A stretch of DNA of 64,000 nucleotides from Undaria pinnatifida (GCA_012845835.1 JABAKD010000011.1:4696697-4760696), one strand, 5' to 3'. Counted from the stretch's first letter, positions 31,725 through 61,027 are shown. Notes: generated from the sequence alone by a model not told the origin. A program made the numbers and translations.

Positions 31725-32130
31725 TCTGACGCGTGCTACGGTAGGGGTATACCTAGGTTTTCTGAGGCTCGTCCTCGCTTGAGGGGGTCTATAATATCGG
31801 TCTTTTCATAAAAAAGAGCCCAACAAGACAACTTAGCCTCAGACATCCGGGGATGTAAGAATTCGGGAGCAGTTACGCCAAAAGTTGTGTGAACCATATA
31901 CTTTCTCAAGTTAGAAGCCTAGCCTGGGCCAGTGTATCGATTTCTTGTCGGAGAGGCGGTACTGAATACTGCACTGCACCCAAAAATCATATTTGAGAAA
32001 AAATAAAAGTACAAACAAGTAGATGAACAATCAACCCCATGAGCTAGGTATACAACGAGAAATATTGTCAAAACAGAAAGGTCATTCCAATGGTATTAGG
32101 AGTTTCATCCGTCAGAAACATGTTGACCAA
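31725..32130 (+). mobile_element. MITE-like family D, diverged copy
   Basis: Starts with the terminal motif ACGCGTGCTACGGTAGGGGT (31730) and carries the inner block CAACCCCATGAGCTAGGTAT (about 32031), TCATTCCAATGG and TCATCCGTCAGAAACATGTT. The right terminus is not seen. Confidence 0.35.
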
Positions 32131-32274
32131 AAAAATCTACAGGGGGTGGGTCCGATTTGAGAGAGGGGTATGTAGACCTGTCATGAACCTGTACTCCTCT
32201 TAAATCGGACCAGATATTACGTATATTTCGGTATCCGCGTGCCAAGCTATTTGACGTCTCTTAACTCGCCGTTT

Positions 32275-32527
32275 CGACGCGTGCTACGATAGACGTAAAA
32301 CTCTAAGCATATTTTTTTTTGTGGAAGACAAGGCTCCTTCACCCAAAATGGCCGGAACGACATTTTTGTTGTGCAAAATGAACTTTTTTTGCATACCCAG
32401 GCCAAGGATTTATCATCGGGTTGCACTTTCAGTTTCAAAATAGGTCTTTGGGTGAGGTGTGATATTAAGATTCTCTAGCGAGTCGCCTCAGACGCAAAAT
32501 GACGTACCTCTGCCGTAGCATATGTCT
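32275..32527 (-). mobile_element. MITE-like family D copy
   Basis: The termini are ACGCGTGCTACGATAGACGT at 32276 and the inverse-type ACGTACCTCTGCCGTAGCAT at the right. The inner blocks (CCAGGCCAAGGATTTATC, CGGGTTGCACTTTCAG) match other copies. Confidence 0.6.
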
Positions 32528-33384
32528 TTCTCATGCACTGAGATATCTTAACCCGTGCCCCCCTCCATACCTCTGTCGTAGAACGCAACCTATTTATCAT
32601 GTTAGAGATGCGTGGCGCCCAAGGCAACTCCCAAACAGCTGAGACGCATGCTACCGCAAGGGTTCGCCATACTCCACGTACGAAAAAAAAAATGCAAGGT
32701 TAACTTGTATACAACAGTGCCGGCTATCCGGCGAGAAACCGAGACACTCGCCCGCGCTAGTTTTCTGTCTTGAAAAATAGTACGGTCAACACTAAATTAC
32801 CGTGGCATGCGCCCCCATAGTACGGTCACCCACCCCCTCTTTATTCGACCTATACACCGGGGCATGGTGTTTTCGGTATATACATCGTAGCACGGCCACT
32901 GCCCCCCGTTGATAGCCTTCTCCTCTTTGTTTCGACCTAGACGCCGTAGTATGGCTCTCCTGTACCGTTAAAACACCCTTCATCTTTTTCGAGCTATTTA
33001 TTGGAGTATGAACTTCGCACGCATTATTCTCTTAGGTTATGGGCCTCGACACGCACGATTAGTTCGCTATAGTACAGGAAGCCCAATAACGTCTGGGTCA
33101 GACTGAATTTCTTATTTTGAAAAGAGTGCGTTCTACGCTAACTTCAGTATACCGGCTCCCAAACTTCGTTTTTTTCTGTACATTTCAGCCTGCTTTTCAT
33201 ATTATATTGCCCCGTGTCTTATTATGTGTCTTGTGCTGCATAAGTGAGCCGTTGATAGCCCACCCTCCTCTTTCTTTGAACTATATACCGCAGAATGGCC
33301 AACTTTTTTCGATCGGTATTGAAATATGGACTTGACACGCGTAATTATTTTAGTTTATGAGCCTCGATACGCATCCTTATTAGT

Positions 33385-33813
33385 CTACTCCCCGTAGCAT
33401 GGCTTTCCTGAACCGTTAATACCCACGGCTTCCTCCTTTTTCGATAGGTCGCTCAAGAGGTGGGGAGTATTGTGTGCAACACCGCACCTAACCCCAACAA
33501 TTTTACCGCACTTGTAAGGCGGTACTTCGGCAAACTGTCCCGCGAAGTGCTCAGAATACTGAACGAGAATGCAAGCGCCAGCAAGATCATCAACCTTACC
33601 AAGCTCGATGATCTTGTTCGCACTTGGATTCTCGTCGAGTATTTTGAGCACTTTGCTTGACAGTTTGCCGAAGTACCGCCTTACGAGTGCGGTAAGTAGT
33701 TGGGGTTAGTGGTGATGTTGCTCACCATACTCCCCACCTTGAGCGACCTGTCGATAAAAGACGGAGCCGGGGGTATTAACGGTCCAGGAGAGACATGCTA
33801 CGGGGTGTAGTTG
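33385..33813. repeat. 430-bp near-perfect palindrome
   Basis: The arms pair across a centre at about 33599: CCCCGTAGCATGGCTTTCCT at the left against AGGAGAGACATGCTACGGGG at the right, and GTAAGGCGGTACTTCGGCAA against TTGCCGAAGTACCGCCTTAC nearer the middle. There is almost no loop. It could be a fold-back element. The outer part resembles sequence at 32948-33000. Confidence 0.9.
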
Positions 33814-33825
33814 AATGATGGCACG

Positions 33826-34560
33826 TGTCGTCGATGTAGGCGAGGACGCGAATGCCGCGTAAACGCAGGTACGTCGCTTTTGCTTCGGTAGTGAGTGGTA
33901 ACACACCGGACTCTCATCCCATCCGAACGGAATGGTAGTGCACACGTAGTCTGCGTTATCGTTCGTACCACGCGTCGTCAATGTAGGCGAGGACGGGAAT
34001 GCCGCGTGAACGCAGGTACGTCGCTTTTGCTTCGCTAAGTGAGTGGTAACACACCGGACACTGGTTCCACCCAGAAGGAATGGAGGTGCACACGTATGTC
34101 TGTGTTATCGTATACGGGTACGATAACACAGACTACGTATGCACCTCCACTCCTTCTGGGTGGAACCAGTGTCCGGTGTGTTACCACCCACTTAGCAACG
34201 CAAAAACGACGTACCTGCGTTTACGCGGCATTCTCGTCCTCGCCTACATCGACGACGCGTGATACAGAAAATTCATTTCCACATTCAGGTGCTGACAAGG
34301 TGCGATGGGTACGATAACACATACTACGTGTGCACTACCATCCCGTTCGGGTGGAACGAGAGTCCGGTGTGTTATCATACACTTAGCGAAGAAAAAGCGG
34401 GGTACCTGCGTTTACGCGGCATTCCCGTCCTCGCCTACATCGACGACGCGTGGTGCGGGAAGTTCACTTCCACAATCAGGTGCTCTGACAAGGTGTAATG
34501 GTTGTCTGCCGCAGAGGCTCTTCCCATGGGTATGTTGGTCTCGTGCTTTTGCGGCTACTT
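33826..34560. mobile_element. Reverse transcriptase fragments in nested inverted copies
   Basis: Four copies of an RT segment: two on the minus strand (about 33826-33960 and 33971-34110), two on the plus strand (about 34122-34260 and 34305-34460). The best plus copy reads VCTTIPFGWNESPVCYHTL, then GYLRLRGIPVLAYIDDAW. PFG and the A-YIDD box are RT motifs B/C; YIDD holds the catalytic aspartates. Downstream, AAEALPMGMLVSCFCGYF resembles the thumb region after the YIDD box in DIRS-like elements, but that placement is from memory. The inner pair forms a palindrome centred at 34115, arms about 140 bp. No copy is complete, and most have frame breaks. It abuts the 33385-33813 palindrome. Confidence 0.65.
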
Positions 34561-34574
34561 CTTGTCGGACACCA

Positions 34575-34690
34575 AGCGCGATTAGGGTCAAAACTCATCT
34601 TTGCAAGCTGCGTGATACACCGGTCGCTCGTTTTACATGTGTGTAGACTATTATCCTTTAAATGTAGACGAGTCACTATGTATGTCGCTA
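34575..34690 (+). repeat. Repeat family C copy
   Basis: AGGGTCAAAACTCATCTTTG, CAAGCTGCGTGATACACCGG, GCTCGTTTTACATGTG. It cuts off the RT fragment to its left. Confidence 0.7.
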
Positions 34691-34891
34691 GGGTAAACAC
34701 AACACCAAAAAGTTATCAATAATAATGGTAGATACTATACGTACTTCATGCAGAGGTAGTACGGTAAATTGATATGATTCGTTATTGTTAATAGCAATTA
34801 TTAAATATATACCTGGCAGAGAAGAAGTAAAATCTACAATAATCGACGGTATCGTGCGTGACAGCACATACGAAATCGGGATTTGAAAAAA

Positions 34892-35077
34892 ATGGCTGGA
34901 CTTTTGCACGAAACAGCACAAAATGTGTTAAATACTGAAACTAGTGTAGGAAACACCGTGTCTCACGCCTCACATTATGATTTCAGCGTAACCAAAAATG
35001 AGGATATCGTAAATGGTCTTCCTTCTCCTCCCCGTTCTCTTCCCCCTGCGTTCCAGCCCGAGGGTAAACTCGAATAA
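34892..35077 (+). CDS. Small ORF, unrecognised
   Basis: 61 codons from ATG (AAAAAATGGCT) to TAA. It reads MAGLLHETAQNVLNTE and ends LPPAFQPEGKLE. Composition is protein-like, but there is no family, and it is followed by CAGCAT microsatellite. Confidence 0.22.
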   Translation: MAGLLHETAQNVLNTETSVGNTVSHASHYDFSVTKNEDIVNGLPSPPRSLPPAFQPEGKLE

Positions 35078-35289
35078 TTAAGAGCAGCATCATCAACATG
35101 CTTGCTATCTCCACAAACAGCATCAAGAGCAGCATCAGCAAATCTGAATAATTAGCAGCAGATTCAGCAGCAGTCGCAGAAGCATACACAGGAGTAGGTG
35201 TAGCAGCATCCGTATTAAACATCAGCAGTATCATCAGCATGCGTCAGCAATAGCATCAGCTTCAGCACCAAAACCACTACCGACACCAC

Positions 35290-35375
35290 TACTCACTCCA
35301 TCAGCATCATCAGTAACAGCATCGTCATCAGTAACAGCATCGTCATCAGTAACAGCATCGTCATCACTACCAGCT
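35290..35375 (+). repeat. 18-bp tandem repeat
   Basis: CATCGTCATCAGTAACAG repeated about three and a half times, within a broader CAGCATCA-rich stretch (35080-35390). Confidence 0.85.
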
Positions 35376-36284
35376 TCCTCGTCCCCGCCCCTCGTCCTTA
35401 TCTCCCGCTCGTGGACAGTGGAGAGCCAGAGAGTGTGTAGTGTTGGTGATAAGAGACGATCGCTGATCTTACTCGCCGTGATTTACCGTTGAGGATCATA
35501 TAAGCGAGCATAATGGATCGTATGGTACAGGGGTTTCCATTCATCATCTTCTGGATTCTAGTATAGGGATTCGGGGTTAGGATCGCTTGTCTCTTCGTGT
35601 TCTGGAGCTAATACACAACAGCTTCTCTCTCGTTTAGCACCTTAATGGTGCTGACCAGCCCCCCTTTTGGCCAAGGGGGCACAATCTCTGGTCAATAGAC
35701 CCTGCCTGGGGTTAGGCGTGTCTATAACTATCGATAACCCAGGTTGAACACACGGACGTTAGTCAGGGCTTTTTTTGGCTTAAACGTGTCTATACGCTCT
35801 CCGAAGATTCCGCCAGACCGCCTCCAACCGTCTGTCAGCACAAGCCCCCCGCCCCCTATCTCCCACCCGTTGTCAACAAAATGAAACAAAAAACGACGAA
35901 AACAACACGCATTAAAAACAAAAAACAAAAACAGTATAGCAGTACTACAGTCCGGCGATTCAAACTCCACTTCCCACTCCGTTATTGTACCACGTATAAT
36001 ACGTTGTTGGCGACACAATACGGCACTACACCACACAACACGACAAGGCACAAAACGCAGGATCTTGATCCCCTCCCCGCGCCCCTCGGACCCCGCTCGG
36101 GCTTCCCCTCGAACCACTCTCAGACCCCCCCCCCTCCCACCCCGTACACGCCTACAAACAGCAGCAGCAGGAGTAGTGGTATATAGCAGGTTGACGTCTT
36201 CGGAATGGCACGCATGTTTCGGGGGGAAACCTACTTGGAATTAGTGTAGGACAAAATAGGTCAACACCTCTGTGCTGCACATGC

Positions 36285-36890
36285 AGCGGTTCGGTTACCG
36301 CTAGCGGTTAAGTTACTGCTACGATTTTCGTTACTGCTCTGCAATAGTAACAGCGGTTCGATTACCGCTAGTGGTTCAGTTACCGCTGGCGGTTCGGTTA
36401 CCTCCTTAACGATTCGGTTACCGCGCTAGTGGTGCGATTACCGCTAGTGGTTCCATTACTGCCCTAGCGATTCCATGACAGCGAGTAGTCTCGTCGCTGC
36501 TAGTGGTTCGGCACCCACCGTAACGATTCAACTACCGCCCTAACGATTCGGTTACCATCCAAGCGGCGCAATTACCGCTTTGGGTTCGGTTACATCCCTA
36601 GTGGTTCGGTTACCGCGCTGACGGTTCGGTTACCGCCCCAACGGTTCCGGTTACTGCCCTATCGTAGCGGCTCGACTGCCGCCCTATGATCGTAGCGGTT
36701 TCGTTCCGGCCCTGTCATATCGACTCAACTACTGCCCTATCATAGCGGCTCAATTACTGCCCTATCACAGCGGTTTGACCGTCCTACCCTATGGGCTCAA
36801 TTTCTACCCTACCATACCGGTTCGGTTCTCGCCCCATCACAGCGGCTCAATGTCCATCCTATCATAGCGGCCCAAATACCATCCTATCAT
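36285..36890 (+). repeat. Minisatellite GGTTCGGTTACCGC
   Basis: About 600 bp of degenerate units (GGTTCGGTTACCGCYNTAGC, later GGCTCAATTACYGCCCTATC). It ends just downstream of the glycerol kinase stop codon and would lie in its 3' flank or 3' UTR. Confidence 0.85.
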
Positions 36891-36900
36891 AACCGCCCGG

Positions 36901-54435
<17,535 letters not shown>

Positions 54436-54934
54436 GCTGTTGCCGTCTCCAATTGTGCTCGTCTGACAGCGCCCCTCTCCAAGTAGATGCTGCGTCTTGT
54501 GCCGACTAAAATACAGCAGCTGTGCTCCGTTTTCAGTCTCGTTCAAGCCGGGACGTACGAGTACCGCAGTAGTGCCTCGCGCGCAGTTGAGCAACGAACC
54601 GAGTACGTGGTATTGTCGGTCTTCAGGTGCACAGCAGCTGTGGTTCTCGCACGAGATTGGAGAGTGGTGCAGTGGTCAGGGTAATTTTCAACGAAATGCG
54701 AGAGTTGTACATGAATAGGAAGCCTTACTTCAATTTCAATGTTTGATCATTAGTTTTTGATTGATCGAAATGACGGTTTCAGATAAGTTTCTCTGGCAGT
54801 CCAGCAGTGGGTGTGGGGTGTCGTGGTGGGTCGTCGAGGTGAAGGCAACTGCTGGGCATTTAGTAGGCATTCAGGCTTTCAAGAACATTAGACTAGACTA
54901 CCCATGAAATTCCACGAAAACATGGAACACCGCC

Positions 54935-55265
54935 GACGTGCAACTGAAGTTCATGAAAGCAACATTCGTGCAAACATCAAGGAAACACATACACCGCCAT
55001 CAAGCTAACCGGACCCAAGCACCACGGAGAAAACGCAAACCCCACCCATGGCACCTTCATGCCCAACAAAAACGATGAAAGCACCATCTCCGGCATTATG
55101 GACGCATCATGAAAGTATATGCAAGCGCACACACCACAACATCATGAAAGCCCCATGGAAGCACCATGGCAGCGCGTACACCACCATGAAAGCTGCATGA
55201 AATCACCACAGAAGTCCCACGGAAGTACCATGGAAGCGCCATAGAAGCGCACACACAACCATGTA
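54935..55265 (-). repeat. Minisatellite ATGAAAGCACCATGGAAGC
   Basis: Degenerate units of 15-30 bp (CATGAAAGCACCATGGAAGC, CACACACCACCATGAAAGC). It is the inverse-strand relative of the array at 57590-59640. Confidence 0.85.
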
Positions 55266-57029
55266 TGGTGGCTAGGCCGTACTGTCAAATATATCCAGGG
55301 GGGTATACTGGCACATAGGCTTGCGGGCTCTTACTTCTAACCGTAAAAATATGAGCCGTACGCCGACTATGAGTTGGCCTCATCACTCGTCACCCACTCT
55401 CTGTGTTCTGGCTGTCTGTGTTCTTGAGATATTAATAGTGGGTCCATCTCTCACGCCGAGTGTACAATGAGGTCGGCTTCGGGCTCCTGCTGAGTACAGG
55501 GGTGTAGGTGTGGAGGTGTGTGTTGAGACCGTAGATTCAAGAGACACAGCACCATAGGAGTCCGCGAAAGCACCATGGAAGCTCGTACACCACCACACAT
55601 GACATGTACTTGGAAGCTTAGACTATGTACCTGGTAAAAGCTTCATGGAACTACCATCATGATTACATTGCCTGCATTGCACGCTGATTACCGGGGCGGT
55701 AGTTTAGTCACCATCCTTGCCCTGTAGACTAGTCTAGTCTATAGTTTTACAAGGTGGTTGCCATTTTTGTGGCGCTGGACGAAGCCGTTGAATGAATGTG
55801 GAACCTGGTATATCACAAGAAGCAGGACAAGAAAGGGCAATCTAATCAACGGGTGGGTGTACGAATGCAGCAACGACCAGGCCTAGATAGCTGACTGTTC
55901 GATGTGACGATTGTAAGTGTGCATCCAAGATCAAGCCAATTACAGAAAATTAACAAAGGAAAACAGAAAATAACGCTTGTTGTACATGATGTTCTGGCGC
56001 AGATTAGTGAGCATCGAGTGCCCGTGATTTGCAGAGTCAGATCGACATGTGGCGAACAGTTTCTGCCATCGCACGTATGTATGTGTTCTGCGCATTAAAA
56101 CGTTCTTCCTAGACTGTCATAATATGTTGTAAGGCTTAGTTTGGGTAAGCTATTGGTTAACCTTCTGCAAGTAGTCCATCGACACCCGCACATCCTAGAG
56201 AGATGCAAGCTGTGTGGACACCTACCTGTGATCACGGCTTGTCCAGAAGGCCGCCGAGTGTTAAACCCATACATGCGATACACAAGCCAGTAAATCAGAC
56301 AAAACGTGGAAGAAGGACAAGGGAGGGAGCTGGAGAAAACGCGCGAAGATACTATTAATAACTAAAAGATTAGTCTAGTCTAGATAACAAAACAAAACGA
56401 ACAATACACGAGGTTGGGAAGAGCTCCATATGGTATGGTGAGACTCCGTGTATCATGTATGTGTCGAAATTTGGGTAGAAATCGCTATAAACAGTACTCG
56501 TCGTACCAGTATATATTGCTCCCAATCCACCTCCACTCCCCCCCCCAACAACCCCTCCACACCTCGCCCACCCCCCCCCCTCCCTTCCCCCCCCCCCCCC
56601 TCCGCCCCACCAAAAATAAAGCCCTCCAGAGTTATTAACACTAACCGACAGGTGATATAATCTCTTTACACCTTTCGAGCCATCCATGCCGTAGCTCCAA
56701 TTCATGTGCATGGTCTTAACTTTCAATTAATCCCCCCCCCCCTCCCCGCCACCCCTACCATTTCCTCTCCTACTAGCATCACGCGTGCAGTAAGCACTTA
56801 TTCGTTTATGCGACCAATCTCCCCTTTACCCGCCCTCCCCCTCCCTTTGAACCCCCGCCCCCCTCCCCTCACCTGTCGTAAGACTACAGGATATACATAA
56901 TACACTGGTGCATTCCACAGCAGCCGTAATAATTTTTTGTCTCCCCCCAAGCGGGTGTTATACTTTCCGTGCACAGATTGAATAACACCACCCTGTTGAC
57001 CCTGGTAGTCTAAATGGAGTCGCCGGTCT

Positions 57030-57150
57030 ATATCTTAAGTGAGGACACACAACCAGTAAAATAGCGCGATCGGTGTATCACACACAGCTTGCAAATATGC
57101 GTTTCGACGAGTCTTCGATCTCACACCTGAAGTATATTTTAATTTCTTAT
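57030..57150 (-). repeat. Repeat family C copy
   Basis: On the minus strand: CTTCAGGTGTGAGATCGAAG, ACTCGTCGAAACGCATATTT, GCAAGCTGTGTGTGATACAC and GTTGTGTGTCCTCAC. Confidence 0.75.
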
Positions 57151-57589
57151 GGGAGTATTATTGTTCTCATTAAAACCCATACATTTGACAACAGAGACCA
57201 TCATCATACTAGAATGCAGGATTCTCGCATGTATAGAGATAATGACAAACGAGACAAATTGTACAAGGGGAGACCTAGTGCTTGCTACTACTGCTTCCGC
57301 AGCTGATCGATTGACACAAGACAACAAGACATAGCAGGTGCCAACGCAGCTAGAACTTCGTAAGCGTCCGCAAGGTGATGAACAATGACCCGTGGAAAGG
57401 TCTTTGCTCTGGGAGTGTTGCGCCAGGATAAGGCCCTCGACAGTTGAAATTTCAAGGAGGTGCGTAGTTCTTTCGCGAGTGAACGCAGACACAAACAAAC
57501 GGACGAACTCAGCTTTCGAGTACAACTCCGGAAGAGTATATTTTTCGGGTTCAGCCCTTTAAAGGAAATGTTTCCGTGGAAACGCATAC

Positions 57590-59640
57590 ACGACAATAAA
57601 AGCGCCATTTTCACGGTGCTTCCATGAGGCCCCCATAGACTAGAACTTTCAGGGTGCTCAAAATGGTGGTGTATGAGCTTCCATCGTGTGTCCATGGGGC
57701 TTTCATGGGGCTTCCATGAACCTTCCATGTCGGTAGTGTAAACGCTTCTGTGGTGCTTTCATGGTGCTTCCACGGTGATTTATCAGGGGTTCGATTAACC
57801 CTTTTGAGGCTAATTATAACGAAGACAGAAACGACGGTGGGTTGCGATAGTATCGACCGTCTAGGAACAGGGTGCAGCACTATGAAGTGCCACCAAGAGG
57901 CACGCGTGTCGCACAGCTCTTTGCGTTGAAAATCGGACACGTCCCCTATTCCGGCGGCGTGGGCTGCTTCGTGTGGCCGATGCCTTATTTATCGAACCCC
58001 CAACGGGGTTAAGCTTCCCAACCATGGCGGTGTATGCTGCTTTTTTCATGGTGCTTCCATGGGGTGTTTATGTTAGGTAGCGTATGCATGCGCTTCCACG
58101 ATGTATTCATGGTATTTCCGAGGAGCTTCAATGGTGGTGGGTGCACTTTCATGGCGATTTCATGAACTTCCGTCGTGCTTTCACGGTACTTTAATGGATT
58201 CCCGTTGTGCTTCCATGGTGCTTTCATGGGACGACCATGGCGCTTTCATGGAATAGTCACATGGGCTGCCATGGTGTTTCCACGTAATATTTCACGAACT
58301 CCCATAGTGTTTTCATGGCGGTTTTATGGTGCCCTCGTGGCGCTTTTACGGTGCTGTCATGGAGTTTCGGGAACTTTCATGGGCCCCCCTGTTGCTTCCA
58401 CAATGATTTCATGGACTCCCAAGGAGCTCATATATATATATTTTCACGATGCTTCATTGTTGTGTATATCTGATTTTTTATGGTGGTTCCATGGTGATGT
58501 ATGTGCTTCCATGCGGTGGTTCCATCGGTCTTACATGGACTCCCATGGCACTACCATGGTTTCATGGTGCGTATATGGTGCTCCCACAGTGCCTCCATAG
58601 TACTCAATCAAGTGGAGCTTTCATGGGCTCCCATGGTGATTCCACGGCGCCTTGACGCATGCTGCGATAGAGGTATCAATTTTCGTCTGAAATGTTTTCT
58701 GAATGACTTAAGACACTCCTTAACCCAGAATCGTCGAAAATGCGCCATTTTTCTTGCAGGGTTCTCGCTGTGCACCTAGGCCATGGGATTTTGCATCCGG
58801 TAGCTGCTTTATTCTTCTCCAAATCAGTTTGTGGGAGAGGTCTTAAGCTCCCAAAATAAGGGGTACTATTAGAAAAAAAGTGGTGCACCTCTATCGTAGC
58901 ACGCGTTCCCTCACGGACCTCCACATGGCGGCTTTCATGGTGGTGTATGAACATCCATGTTGGTTCCGTTGTGGTTCCATGATGCGTGCATGGAGGTGTA
59001 TGCGCTTCCATGGTGCTCCCCCATTGGAATTCAATGCTGCTTCCATAGTGTTTCCATGAAACTTTGATGGATTCCCAGTGTGCTTCCATGGTGCTTTCAC
59101 TGTGAGTTTTTGGTGATTCCACGGTGCCCCGATAGAGCGATCTTGAACCCCCATGATGCTTCCACGATGCTTCCACGATGCCTTCACGAGCTTCCATGCG
59201 GCGGCTTTTATGGTTGTGTACATGCGCTTCCACGATGGTTCCATCGGACTTCCGTCCACTTCCATGGTGTTTCCTGGTGCTTGCATGAAACTTCATGGGC
59301 TTCCAGTGTGCGTTCATGGTGGTGTAAGCGCTTCCATGGCGCTTTCAGGCAGCGTTTGTGGTGCTACCACGGTGTTTACATGGTGCTCCCATGAAGGTTT
59401 CATGGTTTCCCATTGTTGGTGCTCCCAATGTGCCTTGCCGGACTCCCATGTGGCGGTTTTCATGGTGCTTTCATGGTGGTGTGTGCAACCTCATGGCAGG
59501 TTATCGGTGGTTCAATGGTGCTTCCGTGGAGGCGTACATGCACTTGCGTGGTGGTCCTATTAACTCCAATGGTCTTTCCATCTAAGCATATATATATATG
59601 ATTTCATGGTGTTTACATGGTTCGTTCATGGTGCTTTCGA
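57590..59640 (+). repeat. 2-kb minisatellite GGTGCTTCCATGG
   Basis: Irregular units such as CATGGTGCTTCCATGGTG, GGCTTCCATGG and GGTGTATGNGCTTCCATG cover about 2 kb, interrupted at 57780-58030 and by a MITE at 58651-58908. The long open frames over it (rich in KHHGS or FHGAF) are repeat artefacts. Confidence 0.9.
58651..58908 (-). mobile_element. MITE-like family D, best copy
   Basis: About 255 bp with inverted ends: ACGCATGCTGCGATAGAGGT at the left and its inverse (ACCTCTATCGTAGCACGCGT) at the right. Inside, on the minus strand: CCATGGCCTAGGTGCACAG, TTCTGGGTTAAGGAGT, CATTCAGAAAACATTTCAG. It sits inside the GGTGCTTCCATGG minisatellite and defines the family together with 32275-32527 and 63716-63992. 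Confidence 0.7.
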
Positions 59641-60547
59641 AGTAGAATGCCACGATATTCCCCAACAAGTCTTGACCATCTTTTGCAACCAACATCAGTG
59701 CGCTAGATCCAGGAAACGGGCGCCAAATATTCCAAAACACTTTCAAGATCAAATGAACAGCAGAGACGGTTGACGCACACCTCTGGACCTCAGTCTGCTG
59801 CTTTTTGCCACCCGTACCGGTATACTTCAATAATCTTGTAATGTAATTGGGCGACGACAAACAACAGTGGGTCGTCCAGCGATTGGTGAAACGTGGGCCA
59901 ATATGCAACAGCATGATGCGCAACCAAACTTGAAGATATCGCACACACAAAGAGCGGTGACGGCACACCAATCGGACGTTGTCCGATTATCACGGTCTTG
60001 TCCCCCAATCTGATGATAAAATAATGGATGGCGAGTCGAACACCATTGATAGCAACCTGTCTGCGCAGCTAACCCTTGCCCAAAATTGAGACAGCGGGGA
60101 CCCACCAGGCATACAACGTGACCCTAGGGAAACCATACCCTAAGCTATGTAGGGCACTGCTCACAAAACACAGCATAACGTCTGCGCACCGTGGACAACG
60201 ACAATGTCGTGCAACCGCATCATACACTACTACAGTAGTTCTATTAAGTCTAGCGTTTCTACGCACGATTCATATCCAGGTGTGGCATAATCTATCGAAT
60301 CACTGGCAAACAGAGAACACCCCGAGCCACCTCGAGCCCCTGCAACACCCGGTTACCTGGAACAGGGACTGGTGCCAATAAATGTAAGCAATTAACTAAC
60401 AACAGCGAACATGCCGGTCAAGACAGCCTTGGTCGCACAAAAGTTGTACAAAAACAAACACCAACCAATCGCACTTCCAAAACCCATATTATTCGCCGAG
60501 TCACAACGTCGCCGGCACATGAATCCCATGTACACGTTTTGTTTTAG

Positions 60548-61027
60548 GCAAGCTGGCTCGTGGGTGCACGTGATGCCTTCAGTTCTTTGGCACGTCTTAG
60601 CTTCGAAGTGTTTCCATTCAACGTGTTCACAGTCAAAACGGAGGAGCAGCCCGATGGAGTTTCTGAAATGAGCCTTGATTCTGGTCGAGCGTGCACATGC
60701 TTTGACAGCGGTGTCACTAACCAAGGCGCCGGTATCACCAAGGCGCCGCTGTCACAGCTACCGGAGGTGCCCGCTCTGCCCCTACCACTGACTGCGCCGC
60801 CAACCTACAGTAACAGCGACGCGGAAGCAGCTAAAGTCGCTGCTACTTCCCCTGCTGACCACACTTCGACCGCTGCCGACTGCGCCGCTCTTAGTGTCGA
60901 TCTGCTACTAATCGCATCGCTGCTGCTACCCGCTACTGCTACAACAGCAGCAACGGCAGCCGCTGCGACAAGCAGGAACAGGAAGAGCAACACCATGGCA
61001 GGATTTGGAGGCGTCAATCACTGTTGA
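60548..61027 (+). CDS. Candidate terminal exon, Ala/Thr-rich protein
   Basis: 480 nt ending TGA, from a good acceptor (CACGTTTTGTTTTAG). It reads ASWLVGARDAFSSLARLSFE, FPFNVFTVKTEEQPDGVSE, a Pro-rich stretch LPEVPALPLPLTAPP, an Ala-rich region with LLLIASLLLP, and a basic SRNRKSN near the end. No family recognised. The upstream exon is not found. Length, splice site and composition support it only weakly. Confidence 0.32.
   Translation, partial: ASWLVGARDAFSSLARLSFEVFPFNVFTVKTEEQPDGVSEMSLDSGRACTCFDSGVTNQGAGITKAPLSQLPEVPALPLPLTAPPTYSNSDAEAAKVAATSPADHTSTAADCAALSVDLLLIASLLLPATATTAATAAAATSRNRKSNTMAGFGGVNHC

Larger units (their letters stand above)
26593..36900. other. 10-kb spacer between JmjC and glycerol kinase 3' ends
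   Basis: No secure gene. The two flanking genes converge on it. It holds repeat families C and D, several tandem duplications, the 33.4-34.6 kb palindrome cluster, an 18-bp repeat at 35290-35375 and a minisatellite at 36285-36890. Weak candidate exons are listed at 27154, 29079 and 34892. Between 27300 and 28900 I see only scattered imperfect repeats (for example AGCAGCRCCCTGGCAAACAG-like units near 27900-28010). Confidence 0.5.

Noticed and set aside
54436-54594. Upstream extension of glycerol kinase exon 1
   Set aside because: The open frame starts at TTG; the only ATG is at 54435, which gives the normal family N-terminus.
57590-59640. Open frames of 100-213 codons over the minisatellite
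   Set aside because: Repetitive HHGS/FHGAF products in several frames on both strands, with no start context or domain.
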